Made by a program: the position numbers and the translations under genes
The notes under the pieces: model-generated
The model's database searches: none
The model's input: the letters and a program-made list of their open reading frames with translations, nothing else
Told to the model about the DNA's origin: nothing
Shown here: piece by piece, positions 52,106-63,232 of the stretch
Layout: each line of letters starts with the position of its first letter
How positions within the stretch are numbered: position 1 is the stretch's first letter
Assembly: GCA_020161755.1 (NCBI GenBank)
Contig: JAIUOS010000001.1
Coordinates: forward strand, 62,001 to 126,000
Length of the DNA stretch: 64,000 nucleotides
DNA from: Actinomycetota bacterium
Lineage (GTDB): Bacteria > Actinomycetota > Actinomycetes > Propionibacteriales > Propionibacteriaceae
Direction: 5' to 3'

Positions 52106-54124
52106 GTGACTGACGAGCCCATCGTCGCCATGTCCGCAGCAGAGGCAGCCCACGTCGCCGAAGGCAGCTACGACGCCTCCGCGATCACCGTCCTCGAAGG
52201 CCTGGAGGCGGTTCGCAAGCGTCCCGGCATGTACATCGGTTCGACCGGTGAGCGCGGCCTGCACCACCTTGTCTACGAGGTGGTGGACAACGCCGTCGAC
52301 GAGGCGCTGGCCGGCTACTGCGACACGATCGTCATCGAGCTGCTCGACGAGGGCGGCATCCGGGTCAGCGACAACGGCCGCGGCATCCCGGTCAAGGAGC
52401 ACCCCAAGGAGAAGATCTCGGCGCTCACCGTCGCGCTGACGATGCTGCACGCCGGCGGCAAGTTCGGCGACGGCGGCTACAAGGTGTCCGGCGGCCTGCA
52501 CGGCGTGGGCGTCTCGGTCGTGAACGCCCTGTCCGACAACCTCACCGTCGACGTCCGCCGCGACGGCTTCCACTGGCAGCAGAGCTTCACCCTCGGTGAC
52601 CCGGTGGCGCCGCTGGAGCAGCTCGAGCCGAGCACCGAGACCGGCACGATCGTCACCTTCTACGCGAGCCCGACGATCTTCGAGACCACGCTGTACTCCT
52701 ACGAGACCCTGGCCACCCGCTTCCGCGAGATGGCGTTCCTGAACAAGGGCCTGAAGATCACCCTGGTCGACCAGCGCCGCCACGAGGTGGACGCGGACGC
52801 CGACGTCGAGGAGGAGGACGCCGCCGCGCGCCAGCAGACCTTCCAGTTCGCGGACGGCCTGATCGACTACGTGAAGTACCTGACCGGCAACAAGGAGACC
52901 ATCCACTCCTCGGTGATCGCGATCGACGCGAATTCCGAGGAGCAGCACATGAGCCTCGAGGTCGCCATGCAGTGGAACTCCTCGTTCAACGAGAGCGTCC
53001 ACACCTTCGCCAACACGATCAACACCCACGAGGGCGGCACCCACGAGGAGGGCTTCCGCGCGGCCCTGACCAACACGGTCAACAAGTGGGGTGAGACCTG
53101 GGGCATGATCAAGAAGAAGGAGGACCGGGTCTCCGGCGACGACATCCGCGAGGGTCTCACCGCGATCATCTCGGTGAAGCTGGCCGAGCCGCAGTTCGAG
53201 GGCCAGACCAAGACCAAGCTGGGCAACACCGAGGCGCGTTCGTTCGTCCAGAAGGTCGTCAACGACCTCCTCGGCGACTGGTTCGAGAAGAACCCCGCCG
53301 AGGGCAAGGACATCGTCCGCAAGAGCCAGGCCGCCGCGTCCGCCCGCATCGCGGCCCGCAAGGCCCGCGACATGGCGCGCAGCCGCAAGGGCCTGCTCAA
53401 CAAGGGCCAGTACGGCAAGCTGTCCGACTGCTCCTCGACCGAGCCCGCCGAGTGCGAGGTGTTCATCGTCGAGGGCGACTCCGCCGGTGGCTCGGCGAAG
53501 GGCGGACGCGACCCGCGCACGCAGGCGATCCTGCCGATCCGCGGCAAGATCCTGAACGTCGAGAAGGCGCGGCTGGACAAGATCCTCCAGAACAAGGAGG
53601 TCGAGGCGATCTTCAACACCCTCGGCACCGGCGTCCAGGACGACTTCGACGTCGACAAGCTGCGCTACCACAAGATCGTGCTGATGGCGGACGCCGACGT
53701 CGACGGCGCCCACATCCGGACGCTCCTGCTGACCCTGCTGTTCCGGTTCATGAAGCCGCTGATCAACGCCGGCCACGTGTACCTGGCGCAGCCACCGCTG
53801 TTCCGGTTGCGCTGGAGCAACGCCGCGCACGAGCTCGCGTACTCCGACGACGAGCGCGACAAGCTTCGCGACGAGGGCATCGCCGCCGGCAAGAAGCTGC
53901 CGAACGTCAACCCGATCCAGCGCTACAAGGGCCTCGGCGAGATGGACGCCGGCGACCTGTGGGACACCACCATGGACCCGGGCAAGCGCGCCCTGCTCCA
54001 GGTGACGCTGGACGACGCCGCCGCGGCCGACGAGATGTTCTCGATCCTGATGGGCGAGGACGTGGAGTCGCGCCGCAGCTTCATCCAGCGCAACGCCAAG
54101 GACGTCCGCTTCCTCGACATCTGA
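52106..54124 (+). CDS. gyrB: DNA gyrase subunit B
   Basis: 672 residues. GHKL ATPase domain ([46 protein letters not shown]), transducer, TOPRIM domain ([19 protein letters not shown] and [16 protein letters not shown]), and C-terminal [13 protein letters not shown] at 52106 is chosen for the GGAGGGG 7-13 nt upstream; an ATG 33 nt earlier is less likely. With GyrA it forms the A2B2 gyrase. Confidence 0.97.
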   Translation: MTDEPIVAMSAAEAAHVAEGSYDASAITVLEGLEAVRKRPGMYIGSTGERGLHHLVYEVVDNAVDEALAGYCDTIVIELLDEGGIRVSDNGRGIPVKEHPKEKISALTVALTMLHAGGKFGDGGYKVSGGLHGVGVSVVNALSDNLTVDVRRDGFHWQQSFTLGDPVAPLEQLEPSTETGTIVTFYASPTIFETTLYSYETLATRFREMAFLNKGLKITLVDQRRHEVDADADVEEEDAAARQQTFQFADGLIDYVKYLTGNKETIHSSVIAIDANSEEQHMSLEVAMQWNSSFNESVHTFANTINTHEGGTHEEGFRAALTNTVNKWGETWGMIKKKEDRVSGDDIREGLTAIISVKLAEPQFEGQTKTKLGNTEARSFVQKVVNDLLGDWFEKNPAEGKDIVRKSQAAASARIAARKARDMARSRKGLLNKGQYGKLSDCSSTEPAECEVFIVEGDSAGGSAKGGRDPRTQAILPIRGKILNVEKARLDKILQNKEVEAIFNTLGTGVQDDFDVDKLRYHKIVLMADADVDGAHIRTLLLTLLFRFMKPLINAGHVYLAQPPLFRLRWSNAAHELAYSDDERDKLRDEGIAAGKKLPNVNPIQRYKGLGEMDAGDLWDTTMDPGKRALLQVTLDDAAAADEMFSILMGEDVESRRSFIQRNAKDVRFLDI

Positions 54125-54148
54125 CCACCCGCACCGAAGAACACCAAC

Positions 54149-54195
54149 GCTCCCTGAGGAGCCTCGCGAGGCACGAGCGAGGCGTCACGAAGGGC
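54149..54195. repeat. Repeat family R7 between gyrB and gyrA
   Basis: GCTCCCTGAGGAGC...GTCACGAAGGGC, matching the pair at 40.6 kb. It fills most of the 87-bp gyrB-gyrA gap. Confidence 0.7.
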
Positions 54196-54211
54196 GAAGG
54201 AGAACACAGAC

Positions 54212-56857
54212 ATGACTGACGGCCCCGACGAACCCACGGACGTCGACATCGAGGCTGCGGCCGCCGCCGAACAGGCGCTGGCGCCGACCGAGGCGAAGAC
54301 CGAGGAGATCGACCTGCAGGTCGAGATCCAGCGGTCCTACCTCGACTACGCGATGAGCGTCATCGTCGGCCGGGCGCTGCCTGACGTCCGCGACGGCCTC
54401 AAGCCGGTGCACCGCCGCGTCCTGTACGCGATGTACGACGGCGGCTACCGTCCCGACCGCGGCTGGAACAAGTGCTCCCGCGTGGTCGGCGAGGTGATGG
54501 GCCTGTACCACCCGCACGGTGACTCGGCGATCTACGACACCCTCGTCCGGCTCGCGCAGCCGTGGGTGATGCGGGCGCCGCTGGTCTCCGGCCAGGGCAA
54601 CTTCGGCTCGCCCGGCAACGACCCGGCCGCCGCGATGCGCTACACCGAGTGCAAGATGGCGCCGCTGTCGATGGAGATGGTCCGCGACATCACCGAGAAC
54701 ACGGTCGACTTCAAGCCGAACTACGACAACCGCGAGACCGAGCCGGTCGTGCTGCCGGCCCGGTTCCCGAACCTGCTGGTGAACGGCTCGACCGGCATCG
54801 CGGTGGGCATGGCCACCAACATCCCGACGCACAACCTGCGCGAGGTGGCCGACGCCGTCCAGTGGTCGCTGGAGCACCCGGACGCCACCAAGGAGGAGCT
54901 GCTCGAGGCCGCCATGGAGCGGATCAAGGGCCCGGATTTCCCCAACGGCGCGCTGATCGTGGGCCGCAAGGGCATCGAGGACGCGTACCGCACCGGTCGC
55001 GGCTCGGTGATCATGCGTGCGGTCATCGACATCGAGGAGGACAAGGCCGGACGCACCCAGCTGGTCGTCACCGCGCTGCCCCACATGTGCAACCCGGACA
55101 ACCTGGCGGTGAAGATCGCCGAGCTGGTGAACGCGGGCAAGCTGACCGGCATCGCCGACATCCGCGACGACTCGTCCGCGCGCACCGGCCAGCGCCTGGT
55201 GATCCTGCTGAAGCGGGACGCGCAGCCGCGCGTGGTGATGAACAACCTGTACAAGCACACCCAGCTGCAGGACACGTTCGGCTGCAACATGCTGGCGCTC
55301 GTCGACGACGTCCCGCGGACGCTGCGGCTCGACCAGTTCATCAGCCACTGGGTGCGCCACCAGATCCAGGTGATCCAGCGGCGCACCGCGTACCGGCTGG
55401 AGGAGGCCGAGAAGCGGGCGCACCTCGACCGGGGCTTGGTGAAGGCGCTGAACCGGCTGGACGAGGTGCTGGCGCTGATCCGGGCGTCCCGGACGGCGGA
55501 GGCCGCGCGCGAGGGACTGAAGGACCTGCTGGAGATCGACGACGACCAGGCGCTGCACATCCTGAACACGCAGCTGCGGCGGCTGGCGGCGATGGAGATC
55601 CAGCAAATCAGCGCCCGGCTGGCCGAGATCGAGCTGCTGATCACCGACCTCAAGGACATCCTGGCCAAGGTCGAGCGGCAGCGGGAGATCATCAGCACCG
55701 AGCTGGCCGAGATCGTGGAGAAGTTCGGCGACGACCGCCGGACGCGGATCATCGCGGCCGACGGCGACCTGTCCGACGAGGACTTCATCCCCGACGACGA
55801 CATGGTGGTCACGATCACCCGCGGCGGCTACGCCAAGCGCACCCGCACCGACCTGTACCGCACGCAGAAGCGGGGCGGGAAGGGCGTCCGTGGGGCGACG
55901 CTGCGTTCGGACGACGAGGTCGACCACCTGTTCGCGACCACGAGCCACCACTGGATCTTGTTCTTCACGAACCTCGGCCGGGTGTACCGGGCGAAGGTGT
56001 GGCAGCTGCCGGAGGCCGGTCGGGACGCGAAGGGCGGCCACGTGGCGGGCCTGCTGAGCTTCCTGCCGGACGAGCGGATCGCGGAGGTGCTCACGCTGCG
56101 CACCTACGACGACGCGCCGTACCTGCTGCTGGCCACCCGCAACGGGCTGGTGAAGAAGACCGAGCTGCGGGCGTACGACTCGCCGCGGCAGGCGGGCGTG
56201 ATCGCGATCAATTTCCGCGAGGGCGACGACGAGCTGATCGGGGCGGCGCTGTGCAGCGCGGCCGACGACGTGCTGCTGGTGTCGCGCAAGGGGCAGGCGA
56301 TCCGGTTCGCGGCGGACGACGAGCAGCTGCGTCCGATGGGACGGGCGACGTCGGGCGTCACCGGCATGAAGTTCCGGGACGGGGACGCGCTGCTGAGCAT
56401 GTCGATCATCGGGGCGGACATGCCCGAGGACGACCGGTACGTGTTCACGGTGACCGACGGCGGCTTCGCGAAGCGGACCGCGGTGAGTGAGTACCGGCAG
56501 CAGGGCCGTGGCGGCCTGGGCATCAAGGCGATGAAGCTGAACGAGGACCGCGGGTCGCTGGTCGGCGGCCTGGTGGTGCAGGAGTCGGCTGAGGTGATCG
56601 CGATCAAGGTGAGCGGTCAGGTGACCCGCTCGGCCGTCGCGGAGGTGCCGGCGAAGGGTCGCGACACGATGGGCGTGAAGTTCGTCGGGGTGGCGGACGA
56701 CGACGCCGTTTCGGTGATCGCCCTCAACCCGGAGTCGAGCGCGGAGGAGCTGGAGACGGGCGCAGTTGACCCCGAGGCGACGCCGGAGGGTACCGTTGAG
56801 GCTCAGCAGCCGACGGCGGCGGACGCCGCTGAAGCCGAGGAGGAGCAGGGTGACTGA
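54212..56857 (+). CDS. gyrA: DNA gyrase subunit A
   Basis: 881 residues. Catalytic tyrosine in [10 protein letters not shown], quinolone-pocket segment [11 protein letters not shown] with the susceptible-type Ser and Asp, coiled-coil and C-terminal beta-pinwheel with GyrA-box QKRGGKG. The final ~45 residues are an acidic Ala/Glu-rich tail. The stop overlaps the DUF3566 gene by 8 nt. Confidence 0.97.
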   Translation: MTDGPDEPTDVDIEAAAAAEQALAPTEAKTEEIDLQVEIQRSYLDYAMSVIVGRALPDVRDGLKPVHRRVLYAMYDGGYRPDRGWNKCSRVVGEVMGLYHPHGDSAIYDTLVRLAQPWVMRAPLVSGQGNFGSPGNDPAAAMRYTECKMAPLSMEMVRDITENTVDFKPNYDNRETEPVVLPARFPNLLVNGSTGIAVGMATNIPTHNLREVADAVQWSLEHPDATKEELLEAAMERIKGPDFPNGALIVGRKGIEDAYRTGRGSVIMRAVIDIEEDKAGRTQLVVTALPHMCNPDNLAVKIAELVNAGKLTGIADIRDDSSARTGQRLVILLKRDAQPRVVMNNLYKHTQLQDTFGCNMLALVDDVPRTLRLDQFISHWVRHQIQVIQRRTAYRLEEAEKRAHLDRGLVKALNRLDEVLALIRASRTAEAAREGLKDLLEIDDDQALHILNTQLRRLAAMEIQQISARLAEIELLITDLKDILAKVERQREIISTELAEIVEKFGDDRRTRIIAADGDLSDEDFIPDDDMVVTITRGGYAKRTRTDLYRTQKRGGKGVRGATLRSDDEVDHLFATTSHHWILFFTNLGRVYRAKVWQLPEAGRDAKGGHVAGLLSFLPDERIAEVLTLRTYDDAPYLLLATRNGLVKKTELRAYDSPRQAGVIAINFREGDDELIGAALCSAADDVLLVSRKGQAIRFAADDEQLRPMGRATSGVTGMKFRDGDALLSMSIIGADMPEDDRYVFTVTDGGFAKRTAVSEYRQQGRGGLGIKAMKLNEDRGSLVGGLVVQESAEVIAIKVSGQVTRSAVAEVPAKGRDTMGVKFVGVADDDAVSVIALNPESSAEELETGAVDPEATPEGTVEAQQPTAADAAEAEEEQGD

Positions 56858-57794
56858 TCGACAAGGCACCGTGGAGGGCAAGACCCAGGAGGGTCAGGAC
56901 CACCCGCAGTGGCGCGTTGAGGGCTCCGAGTCCTCTGACAACGGGCTGGGCGACACGGTCGTCCGGATCCCCAAGATCACCGACGACAGCCCTGCGCCGA
57001 AGCTGCCGTCCGCGCCGAAGCCGCGGACGGGTCGCACCGGCCGCCAGCCCGCGGTGACCGAGACGGGGGAGGTGCGCAAGCCCACGGTGAAGACCGCGCC
57101 GGCGGAGAAGCCTGCGGAGGTGCAGCCTGCCCCGGAGGCGAAGAGCGAGGCCACGACGGTGATCAAGCCGTCCTCGCCGTCGCCGTTCGCGCCGGCGGAC
57201 GCTCCGGCTCCGGTCCGGCCTGCGGCCGCGGCCCCGTTGGCGGCGGCTCCGCTCGCGTCCGCTCCCACGGCCCCGGTGGCGCCGGCACCCACGCTGCCGC
57301 CGGCGCCGTTCACCGTCCCGAAGGCCTACGGTCCGACGGCCACCACGACCACGGCAGCCGTCCCGGCCGCGGTGGGCGCGGCGACGTCCCCGGTGTCGGC
57401 GGCGAAGCCGTCCGGACTGCGGCGGACGCGGAAGGCGCGCCTGCGCCTGTCCAAGGTCGACCCGTGGTCGGTGATGAAGACGTCGTTCCTGTTCTCGATC
57501 GCGTTCGGGATCATGTTCGTGGTGTCGATCGCCGTGGTGTGGACCGTGGTGGAGCAGTCGGGCCTGTTCGACGCCATCAACGCCGCGATCGTGAACATCA
57601 TCTCGAGCCCGAACTCGACCAGCACCTGGCGCATCGAGGACTACATCAACGGCAACAAGGTGCTCGGCATCGCCGCGCTGCTCGCCGTGATCAACGTGGT
57701 CATCTCGACGGCCCTGGGCACCCTGGCCGCGTTCCTGTACAACCTGAGCGCCAACATCCTCGGCGGTCTGGAGCTCACCCTCGCCGAGGACTGA
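56850..57794 (+). CDS. DUF3566 membrane protein
   Basis: 314 residues. A long low-complexity N-terminal ~200 residues rich in Pro, Ala, Lys and Thr, then the DUF3566 domain with two membrane helices ([21 protein letters not shown] and [20 protein letters not shown]). It corresponds to the actinobacterial gene after gyrA (CwsA-neighbour/Rv0007-like). Role unknown, probably in cell envelope or division. GTG start behind GAGGAGCAGG. Confidence 0.9.
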   Translation: MTDRQGTVEGKTQEGQDHPQWRVEGSESSDNGLGDTVVRIPKITDDSPAPKLPSAPKPRTGRTGRQPAVTETGEVRKPTVKTAPAEKPAEVQPAPEAKSEATTVIKPSSPSPFAPADAPAPVRPAAAAPLAAAPLASAPTAPVAPAPTLPPAPFTVPKAYGPTATTTTAAVPAAVGAATSPVSAAKPSGLRRTRKARLRLSKVDPWSVMKTSFLFSIAFGIMFVVSIAVVWTVVEQSGLFDAINAAIVNIISSPNSTSTWRIEDYINGNKVLGIAALLAVINVVISTALGTLAAFLYNLSANILGGLELTLAED

Positions 57795-57892
57795 CGCTCC
57801 CTGAGGAAGCCGCGCCCGTCCCACGAAGACCGCTCAAGTTGAGTGCACCGGCGTGAGTCGGTAACGTTTCCTCCTGCGTGTTCCGCGCAAGC

Positions 57893-57966
57893 GGGCCTAT
57901 AGCTCAGACGGTTAGAGCGCTGCCCTGATAAGGCAGAGGTCACTGGTTCAAGTCCAGTTAGGCCCA
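57893..57966 (+). tRNA. tRNA-Ile (anticodon GAT)
   Basis: 74 nt. The acceptor GGGCCTA pairs with TAGGCCC. D arm AGCTCAGACGGTTAGAGC, anticodon stem CTGCC/GGCAG around CTGATAA (GAT), T arm CTGGTTCAAGTCCAG. No encoded CCA. It follows gyrA-DUF3566, the usual actinobacterial place. Confidence 0.96.
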
Positions 57967-58041
57967 CGAGATCGCCCAGCGATCACCCTCCCCGCTCCGC
58001 ACCCTCCGTCATCACGGCGAAGGCCAGGCTCTCCAAGTCCC

Positions 58042-58269
58042 GCCCGCCGATGCTTGTGCACCCCGCGGAGCCCTCGACCTGGTCGTTACCGCGAACCTCG
58101 ACTTATGAAGGCCTCGTCGGGCGGGGCTACGAGCCGTTACCGGGTTTCTCGGCTTATGAGGCGGTTTCCGGCCTCGATAAGCCGAGTTCCGCGGGAAGCG
58201 TTGTGCGCGGTCGGCGGGAGGGCCGTGAAAACCCGAGTTTCCCGGTAGCGACGCCTGCGGTGCACCTCA
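58042..58269. repeat. ~228-bp direct repeat (R6), left copy
   Basis: About 90% identical by eye to 63447-63675, including TAAGCCGAGTTCCGCGGGAA and GTGCGCGGTCGGCGGGAGGG. It lies 75 bp after tRNA-Ile. It contains internal inverted motifs (CTCGGCTTAT / ATAAGCCGAG). Confidence 0.88.
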
Positions 58270-58441
58270 TCTACTGTCGGCGGACCTGCGTTATTGAGTG
58301 CGGGTATTGATGCCTCGGGGGCGCGGGTGTTCGGTTCGGCCTGGCGGCCCTGCGGGCTTTGGCGCCAACCTGGCCGGGTTCCCGAATGGTTCAGGTTGGC
58401 AGTCAGCTCGGCTGCTGAATCCGAACCGACGGGATGGCTCC

Positions 58442-58735
58442 ATGGACTACAGGCGGGTGTTGGCGGGCGTGCTTGGCGCGCTGGGGTGGGTCGTGAGTCA
58501 CTTCGCTGATGACGTTGTTGGCGTTGTCTCCTGGGAAGTTGGATTTCAGGGCGGTAGTTGGGTCGTTGTGGTTGGGGTGCTGACTTGGGCTGCCGGTGCG
58601 AGGTTGGCGCTGCGGTGGGCGGACCTTGGCGGACCGATCCAGGTTCCGTTCGAGTCGGGCTACCGCCCTCGGCGCGCGGTCAGCGGTTGGCGACGTATCC
58701 GCTCCAGTCGCGGGCGGCGAGGGCTGCCCATCTGA
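58442..58735 (+). CDS. Hypothetical small membrane protein (tentative)
   Basis: 97 residues, MDYRRVLAGVLGALGWVV..., with two hydrophobic stretches and a basic tail. Third positions are less GC-rich than in neighbouring genes. The 3' end overlaps the integrase remnant on the other strand, and the ribosome-binding site is weak. No family recognised; it may be non-coding debris. Confidence 0.3.
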   Translation: MDYRRVLAGVLGALGWVVSHFADDVVGVVSWEVGFQGGSWVVVVGVLTWAAGARLALRWADLGGPIQVPFESGYRPRRAVSGWRRIRSSRGRRGLPI

Positions 58736-59030
58736 TCGCGGCGTTGGGTGTGATGCCGGCGATGTCGGCAAAGGACGGGTGCAGGGATCTGACTGGCGAG
58801 GGCGAACAGGGCGGCGCTGCGGGACTCGCGGGGATGGCTGCCGCGTGTGACGAGTTCGTGGCGGACTTGTTCGGTGGTCATGTGGGTGCCGGAGTTGCGT
58901 CCGGGGAACAGCCAGTTGGTGCCGCCGGCGGTGCAGGTGGCGAGCCCGCGGCTGGCCTTCTGTGACGAGTGTGCTCAGGCCGGGTGGTAGTTCGACGGTC
59001 TTGAGAGGCGGGCCGACGTTCATCGGAGGC
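58680..59030 (-). pseudogene. Remnant of an actinobacterial site-specific integrase/recombinase C-terminus
   Basis: The minus strand encodes pieces typical of the C-terminal region of actinobacterial tyrosine-type recombinases: TWLFPG-like TNWLFPGRNSGTHMTTEQVR, HPRESRSAALFALASQIPAP, and, after a one-base frameshift near 58767, ADIAGITPNAAIRWAALAAR followed by DWSGYVANR and a stop at 58680. A further frame change precedes the WLFPG part. No start or catalytic core is present. Confidence 0.65.
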
Positions 59031-59162
59031 ATCGGACGAGCTCTGGTGCCGATGTGGAGCTGGATCGCTGACTGCAGCCGGAAGCCAACGGGGCAGCGCA
59101 ACTCCTTCGTTCGGCTGCGCCGCCCTCGCGGCCAACAATCGCGCCGTTGCTGCGCGTGTGCA

Positions 59163-59212
59163 TATACCGGGTATACAGTCGGTGGCGAGTCGTAATACCG
59201 AGTATGTAGGAG
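59163..59212. promoter_or_regulatory. Candidate PadR operators/promoter
   Basis: The palindrome TATACCGGGTATA (59163-59175) and a second partial copy (AATACCGAGTATGTA, ~59194-59208) lie just upstream of the padR-type GTG. PadR proteins often repress their own operon at such A/T-flanked dyads. Confidence 0.5.
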
Positions 59213-59217
59213 ACGTC

Positions 59218-59790
59218 GTGTCGGTGAAACTGGGGTTGCTCGCGTTGCTGGCTGAGGAGCCGCGCTACGGCGCGCAGTTGAAGGCCTCGTTCGAAGAGCG
59301 GACGGGCGGCACCTGGCCGGTGAACGTGGGGCAGGTGTACACGACGCTGGATCGCCTGGAGCGCGACGGGATGGTGCGCGCCGAGGAGGCCGATGACGGT
59401 GGCCGGATCCTCTACTCGCTGACCGATTCCGGGCGCGAGGCGGTGCTGGAGTGGTGGTCCACACCCGTGGAACGCGAGGCTGGCCCCCGTGACGAGCTGG
59501 TGATCAAGCTGGCGTTGGCGATCACCAGCCCGGGGGTGGATTCGGCGGCGGTGGCCCAGGCGCAGCGCTCTGCGTCCATGCGCCGGTTACAGCAGCTCAC
59601 CCGGCTGAAGCAGTCGGTCGACCCGGCCGTCGACCTGGCCTGGCTGATGGTCGTGGAGAACCAGCTGTTCGCGGCCGAGGCCGAGATCCGCTGGCTCGAT
59701 CAGGTGGAAGCCGGCGTCCGGCGCTACGGGCGACCAGACAGCTTCGCCAGCGAGGTCGTCGCAGACGAGCGCCTGGAGAACCGACGATGA
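59218..59790 (+). CDS. PadR-family transcriptional regulator
   Basis: 190 residues. N-terminal winged helix VKLGLLALLAEEPRYGAQLK, VNVGQVYTTLDRLERDGMV, ILYSLTDSGREAVLEWW, then a C-terminal helical dimerisation domain (the larger PadR-s1 class). AGGAGA precedes the GTG. It overlaps the ABC ATPase gene by 4 nt, so it probably represses this exporter and responds to its substrate. Confidence 0.9.
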   Translation: MSVKLGLLALLAEEPRYGAQLKASFEERTGGTWPVNVGQVYTTLDRLERDGMVRAEEADDGGRILYSLTDSGREAVLEWWSTPVEREAGPRDELVIKLALAITSPGVDSAAVAQAQRSASMRRLQQLTRLKQSVDPAVDLAWLMVVENQLFAAEAEIRWLDQVEAGVRRYGRPDSFASEVVADERLENRR

Positions 59791-60497
59791 CCGCCCCGGT
59801 GTTGCAGCTGCTCGAGGTGTCGCGGGTGCATGGGGACGGCGAGACCGCCGTCCACGCGCTGCGGGGGGTGTCCATGCAGGTGTCCGCCGGCGAACTGGTG
59901 GCGGTGATGGGGCCGTCGGGTTCGGGCAAGTCGACGTTGCTGAACCTCGCCGGTGCCCTGGATCGGCCCACCAGCGGCGAGGTGGAGATCGACGGTACCC
60001 GGCTGGGCCGCCTGAAGACGCAGGAGCTGGCCGCGCTGCGGCGCCGCCGGGTGGGGGTGGTGTTCCAGGACTACAACCTGATCCCGTCGCTGACCGCCGC
60101 GGAGAACATCTGCCTGCCGCTGGAACTGGATGGGATGCCCGTCCTGGCGGCCCGGCAGGAGGCCCGGGCCACATTGAAGGACCTGGGCCTGGGCGGCCTG
60201 GCAGACCGGTTTCCCGACCAGCTCTCCGGCGGGCAACAGCAGCGGGTGGCGATCGCCCGGGCATTGATCGGACAGCGGAAGCTGGTGCTGGCCGACGAAC
60301 CCACGGGTGCGCTGGACTCGGTGACTGGCGAGGAGGTGCTCGCAGTGCTGCGCGGGCGCTGTGACGCCGGCGCCGCCGGTCTGTTGGTCACCCACGAGCC
60401 GCGGCACGCGGCCTGGGCCGACCGGGTGATCTACCTGCGCGACGGCGTGGTGGTGGATGGCACCACCGCCCGGCAGCCGGCCAGGGCCCACGCATGA
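59787..60497 (+). CDS. ABC transporter ATP-binding protein, MacB/LolD type
   Basis: 236 residues. Walker A GPSGSGKST, Q-loop VVFQDYNLIPSLTAAENI, signature LSGGQQQRVAIARAL, Walker B KLVLADEPTGALD, H-loop VTHEPRHA. The LTAAEN region is typical of the LolD/MacB mechanotransmission class that pairs with FtsX-like permeases. It overlaps the permease gene by 4 nt. Confidence 0.93.
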   Translation: MTAPVLQLLEVSRVHGDGETAVHALRGVSMQVSAGELVAVMGPSGSGKSTLLNLAGALDRPTSGEVEIDGTRLGRLKTQELAALRRRRVGVVFQDYNLIPSLTAAENICLPLELDGMPVLAARQEARATLKDLGLGGLADRFPDQLSGGQQQRVAIARALIGQRKLVLADEPTGALDSVTGEEVLAVLRGRCDAGAAGLLVTHEPRHAAWADRVIYLRDGVVVDGTTARQPARAHA

Positions 60498-63232
60498 GCA
60501 GCCTGATCGCACCACGACGCCTGGTGAGGGTCCCCGACGCCCGGCGTCCGGTCGTTCCGGCCGGACGCCTGCGCCGCTGGTGGTCGGGCTCGCGGCTGGC
60601 ACTGAGGATGGCACGCCGCGACATCCGCCGTGCCCGGGGACGCAGCATCTTCATCTGGCTGATGATCGCCGTCCCGATGACCATCATCTCGGCCACCCAG
60701 GTGGTGATGGCCTCAGACGACCTCTCGCCGGGGGAATGGCTCGACCTGCGGCTGGGCACAGCCCAGGCCCGGCTCACCTGGTCTGGGAAGGACTGCAGAC
60801 CGAGCTACAGCGGCGACGGGCAGGCGAGCTGTGCAGTCAGCGACGACCAGCCCGCCAAGCCGATCGGTGGCTGGGGCGACACCCTCGCCGCCAAGCAGGC
60901 CGCGGTCGCCCAGCTGGTCGGTCAGCCGGTCGTCGCGATGACAAGAAGCGAAGTCCGGTTCGGCAAGGCGCTGGACTCGTTCACCGAGTTGGGGCTCGAC
61001 GCCCGAGGTCCCACCGCCGGCATCGTCGAGGTGACCGGTGGACGTGCGCCCGTTGCTCCCGGCGAGGTGCTGGTCACTCCGGGCGGCGTTGCGACGGGAC
61101 TGCCGGCCAGCGGTGACTTCACCGTCACGCTCGAGGACGGCAGCACGACCGTGCGCACGGTGGTGGGTGCGGCAACCGTCCGGCTCGACCAGTACGTCGA
61201 GCTCGTCGGCCTACCCGACCAGCAGGCAAGTGCACCCGACTTCTTGGTCACCGGTTTCGGGGAGCTGACTTGGCAGGACGCCGAGCGGCTCGCCCACTAC
61301 GGCCTGGAGACCACCAGCCGCGCCGTCTTCGCCACCCCGCCGCTCGGGACCTCCTCGACGGGCAGCCAGTCGCTCGGCTACGGCGGCATCATCGGCGGTG
61401 TCGCCCTACTCGAGGTGGCGCTCATGGTCGGCCCTGCCTTCGCCATCGGCGCGGCCCGGCAGCGCCGCAGTCTTGCACTGGCAGCCACCAACGGCGCCAC
61501 CACCGCCCAACTGCGCCGCTCGGCGCTGGGCCAGGCCTGGCTGCTCGGACCCACCGCTGCGGTGTGCGGCCTGCTCCTCGGGGTAGGGGTGGGCGCCGTT
61601 GCCTGGCCGGTGCTGTCGGCTGATCCCAACTCGATCCACCGGCCCTTGGAGATCCCGTTCACCTATCTGGCCGTGATGCTGGCGCTGGCCATCGCCACCG
61701 CGCTGATCGCGGCCCTGATTCCCGCGCGTGGCCTCGGCAAGCTCGACCTCGTTGCCGCCCTGCGCGGCAGCACCCGTTCGGCCCCGGCCAGGAAGGGCGC
61801 TCCAGTACTCGGGGTTCTGCTCCTCGCCCTTGGCATCGCGGGCACCTGGGCCACCGGTCCCCTGAATCTGGTCAGCACGGCGGTGGTCTACGCGGTCTGG
61901 ATGGGCTCGACAGCGGTCGCTGTGGCGGGTCTGCTGCTCACCGTCCCGCTGCTCCTGGTGGGCCTGGGCCGCGCTTTCACCTGGGCACCGCTCAATGCCC
62001 GCATGGCCGCCCGCCAACTCTCCAGACAGCGCGGACGGGCCACCGCCACCGTTGCCGCGGTGGTCGGTGCCACCCTGCTGCTCGGAGTCACCTGGACGCT
62101 CACACTGAGCATCGACGCCGACTTGGCCCGCCAGTACTCGCCGTCCAAACCGTACGGACAGGGCGACATCTCCACCGGGAGCCCGTCGGCCGATGGACTT
62201 GCACCGATAGAGACTGCGGTGCGCGCCACCGACCCGGCGCTGCGCACCGCGAGGTGGGCGACGATCATCAACTGGAGCGACGGCACCGCCGAGGGCGCGT
62301 TGCCGATCATGGCCCTGCGTGCCGGCTGCACTCCCGACGACATCGACCACACCGTTGACGGGTCTCGCTGCAACTCTCTGGGCAACTCCAGTTCGATCAT
62401 GACCGGCTCGATCGACGACCTCACACGCCTGTTCGCCCTGGACGCCGACCAGGTGCACGCGCTGCGCGCCGGCCGGGTGTTGGTGAACACCGACCGGCAG
62501 CCGGGCGAGGGTGGGCTGAATGAGCTCGTCGACGGCAAGCTGCGCGTCTTCTATTGGGACTACAGCGCCGACTCCGGTTCGAAGCAGCGCATTGTCTCGG
62601 TACCGGCCACCGCAGTGACAGCTGAGCTGATCTCGCGGGCCGCGTCCCCACAGCGGCAGGGTGCACTGGTGACCACCGAGGCCGCTGCAACGCTGGGCTG
62701 GGTGCCCGAGGGTTGGGAACTGCGCGTCATCGATCCGCGGGGCCCGATCAGCGAGCAGGTTGCGGCACGCATTGACGCCGCCTTGCACGATCCGGAAACA
62801 ACGATCTGGGTGGAGCGCGGCTACCAACCGACCCCGCAGTGGTTCTCGCAGCTGTGGCTGCTCACAGGGACGGTCGGGCTGCTGGCTATCATCGCCGCCG
62901 CCGTCGCTACCATTCTCGGTACCGCGGAACTGCGCCCGTTCCTTGCCACCTTCGAAGCTGTGGGTGCCGACCCAAGGCTCAGCCGCCGCCTGGCTGCCAC
63001 GCAGGCCGGCCTGCTGGCACTGGTCGGCTGCCTGCTGGGGATGGGCATTGGCGTGCTCACCGCGGCGCCGCTCGCCCTTACCTACACCTCCGGTGAAACG
63101 AAGAACACGCCGGTGCTTGTGATCCCTTGGCTGGTGTCTGGGATCGTCATTGTCGCGGTGCCCTTGGTCGCGGCTGCAATCGCCGCGCTAGCCACACCGG
63201 CCCAGCCCGTCCTCAGCCGACGTGCGACCTGA
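60494..63232 (+). CDS. ABC transporter permease, FtsX-like domains
   Basis: 912 residues. One N-terminal helix (IFIWLMIAVPMTIISATQVV, about residue 53), an extracytoplasmic domain (~75-275), a central membrane bundle (~290-510), a second extracytoplasmic domain (~545-780) and three C-terminal helices. Two FtsX/DUF214-type halves in one chain. It likely extrudes or extracts amphipathic compounds such as antimicrobial peptides or lipids (inference). No partner gene is needed beyond the ATPase. Confidence 0.88.
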   Translation: MSSLIAPRRLVRVPDARRPVVPAGRLRRWWSGSRLALRMARRDIRRARGRSIFIWLMIAVPMTIISATQVVMASDDLSPGEWLDLRLGTAQARLTWSGKDCRPSYSGDGQASCAVSDDQPAKPIGGWGDTLAAKQAAVAQLVGQPVVAMTRSEVRFGKALDSFTELGLDARGPTAGIVEVTGGRAPVAPGEVLVTPGGVATGLPASGDFTVTLEDGSTTVRTVVGAATVRLDQYVELVGLPDQQASAPDFLVTGFGELTWQDAERLAHYGLETTSRAVFATPPLGTSSTGSQSLGYGGIIGGVALLEVALMVGPAFAIGAARQRRSLALAATNGATTAQLRRSALGQAWLLGPTAAVCGLLLGVGVGAVAWPVLSADPNSIHRPLEIPFTYLAVMLALAIATALIAALIPARGLGKLDLVAALRGSTRSAPARKGAPVLGVLLLALGIAGTWATGPLNLVSTAVVYAVWMGSTAVAVAGLLLTVPLLLVGLGRAFTWAPLNARMAARQLSRQRGRATATVAAVVGATLLLGVTWTLTLSIDADLARQYSPSKPYGQGDISTGSPSADGLAPIETAVRATDPALRTARWATIINWSDGTAEGALPIMALRAGCTPDDIDHTVDGSRCNSLGNSSSIMTGSIDDLTRLFALDADQVHALRAGRVLVNTDRQPGEGGLNELVDGKLRVFYWDYSADSGSKQRIVSVPATAVTAELISRAASPQRQGALVTTEAAATLGWVPEGWELRVIDPRGPISEQVAARIDAALHDPETTIWVERGYQPTPQWFSQLWLLTGTVGLLAIIAAAVATILGTAELRPFLATFEAVGADPRLSRRLAATQAGLLALVGCLLGMGIGVLTAAPLALTYTSGETKNTPVLVIPWLVSGIVIVAVPLVAAAIAALATPAQPVLSRRAT

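Noticed and set aside
54500-54560. A quinolone-resistance change in gyrA
   Set aside because: The segment [11 protein letters not shown] keeps the Ser and Asp of susceptible enzymes.
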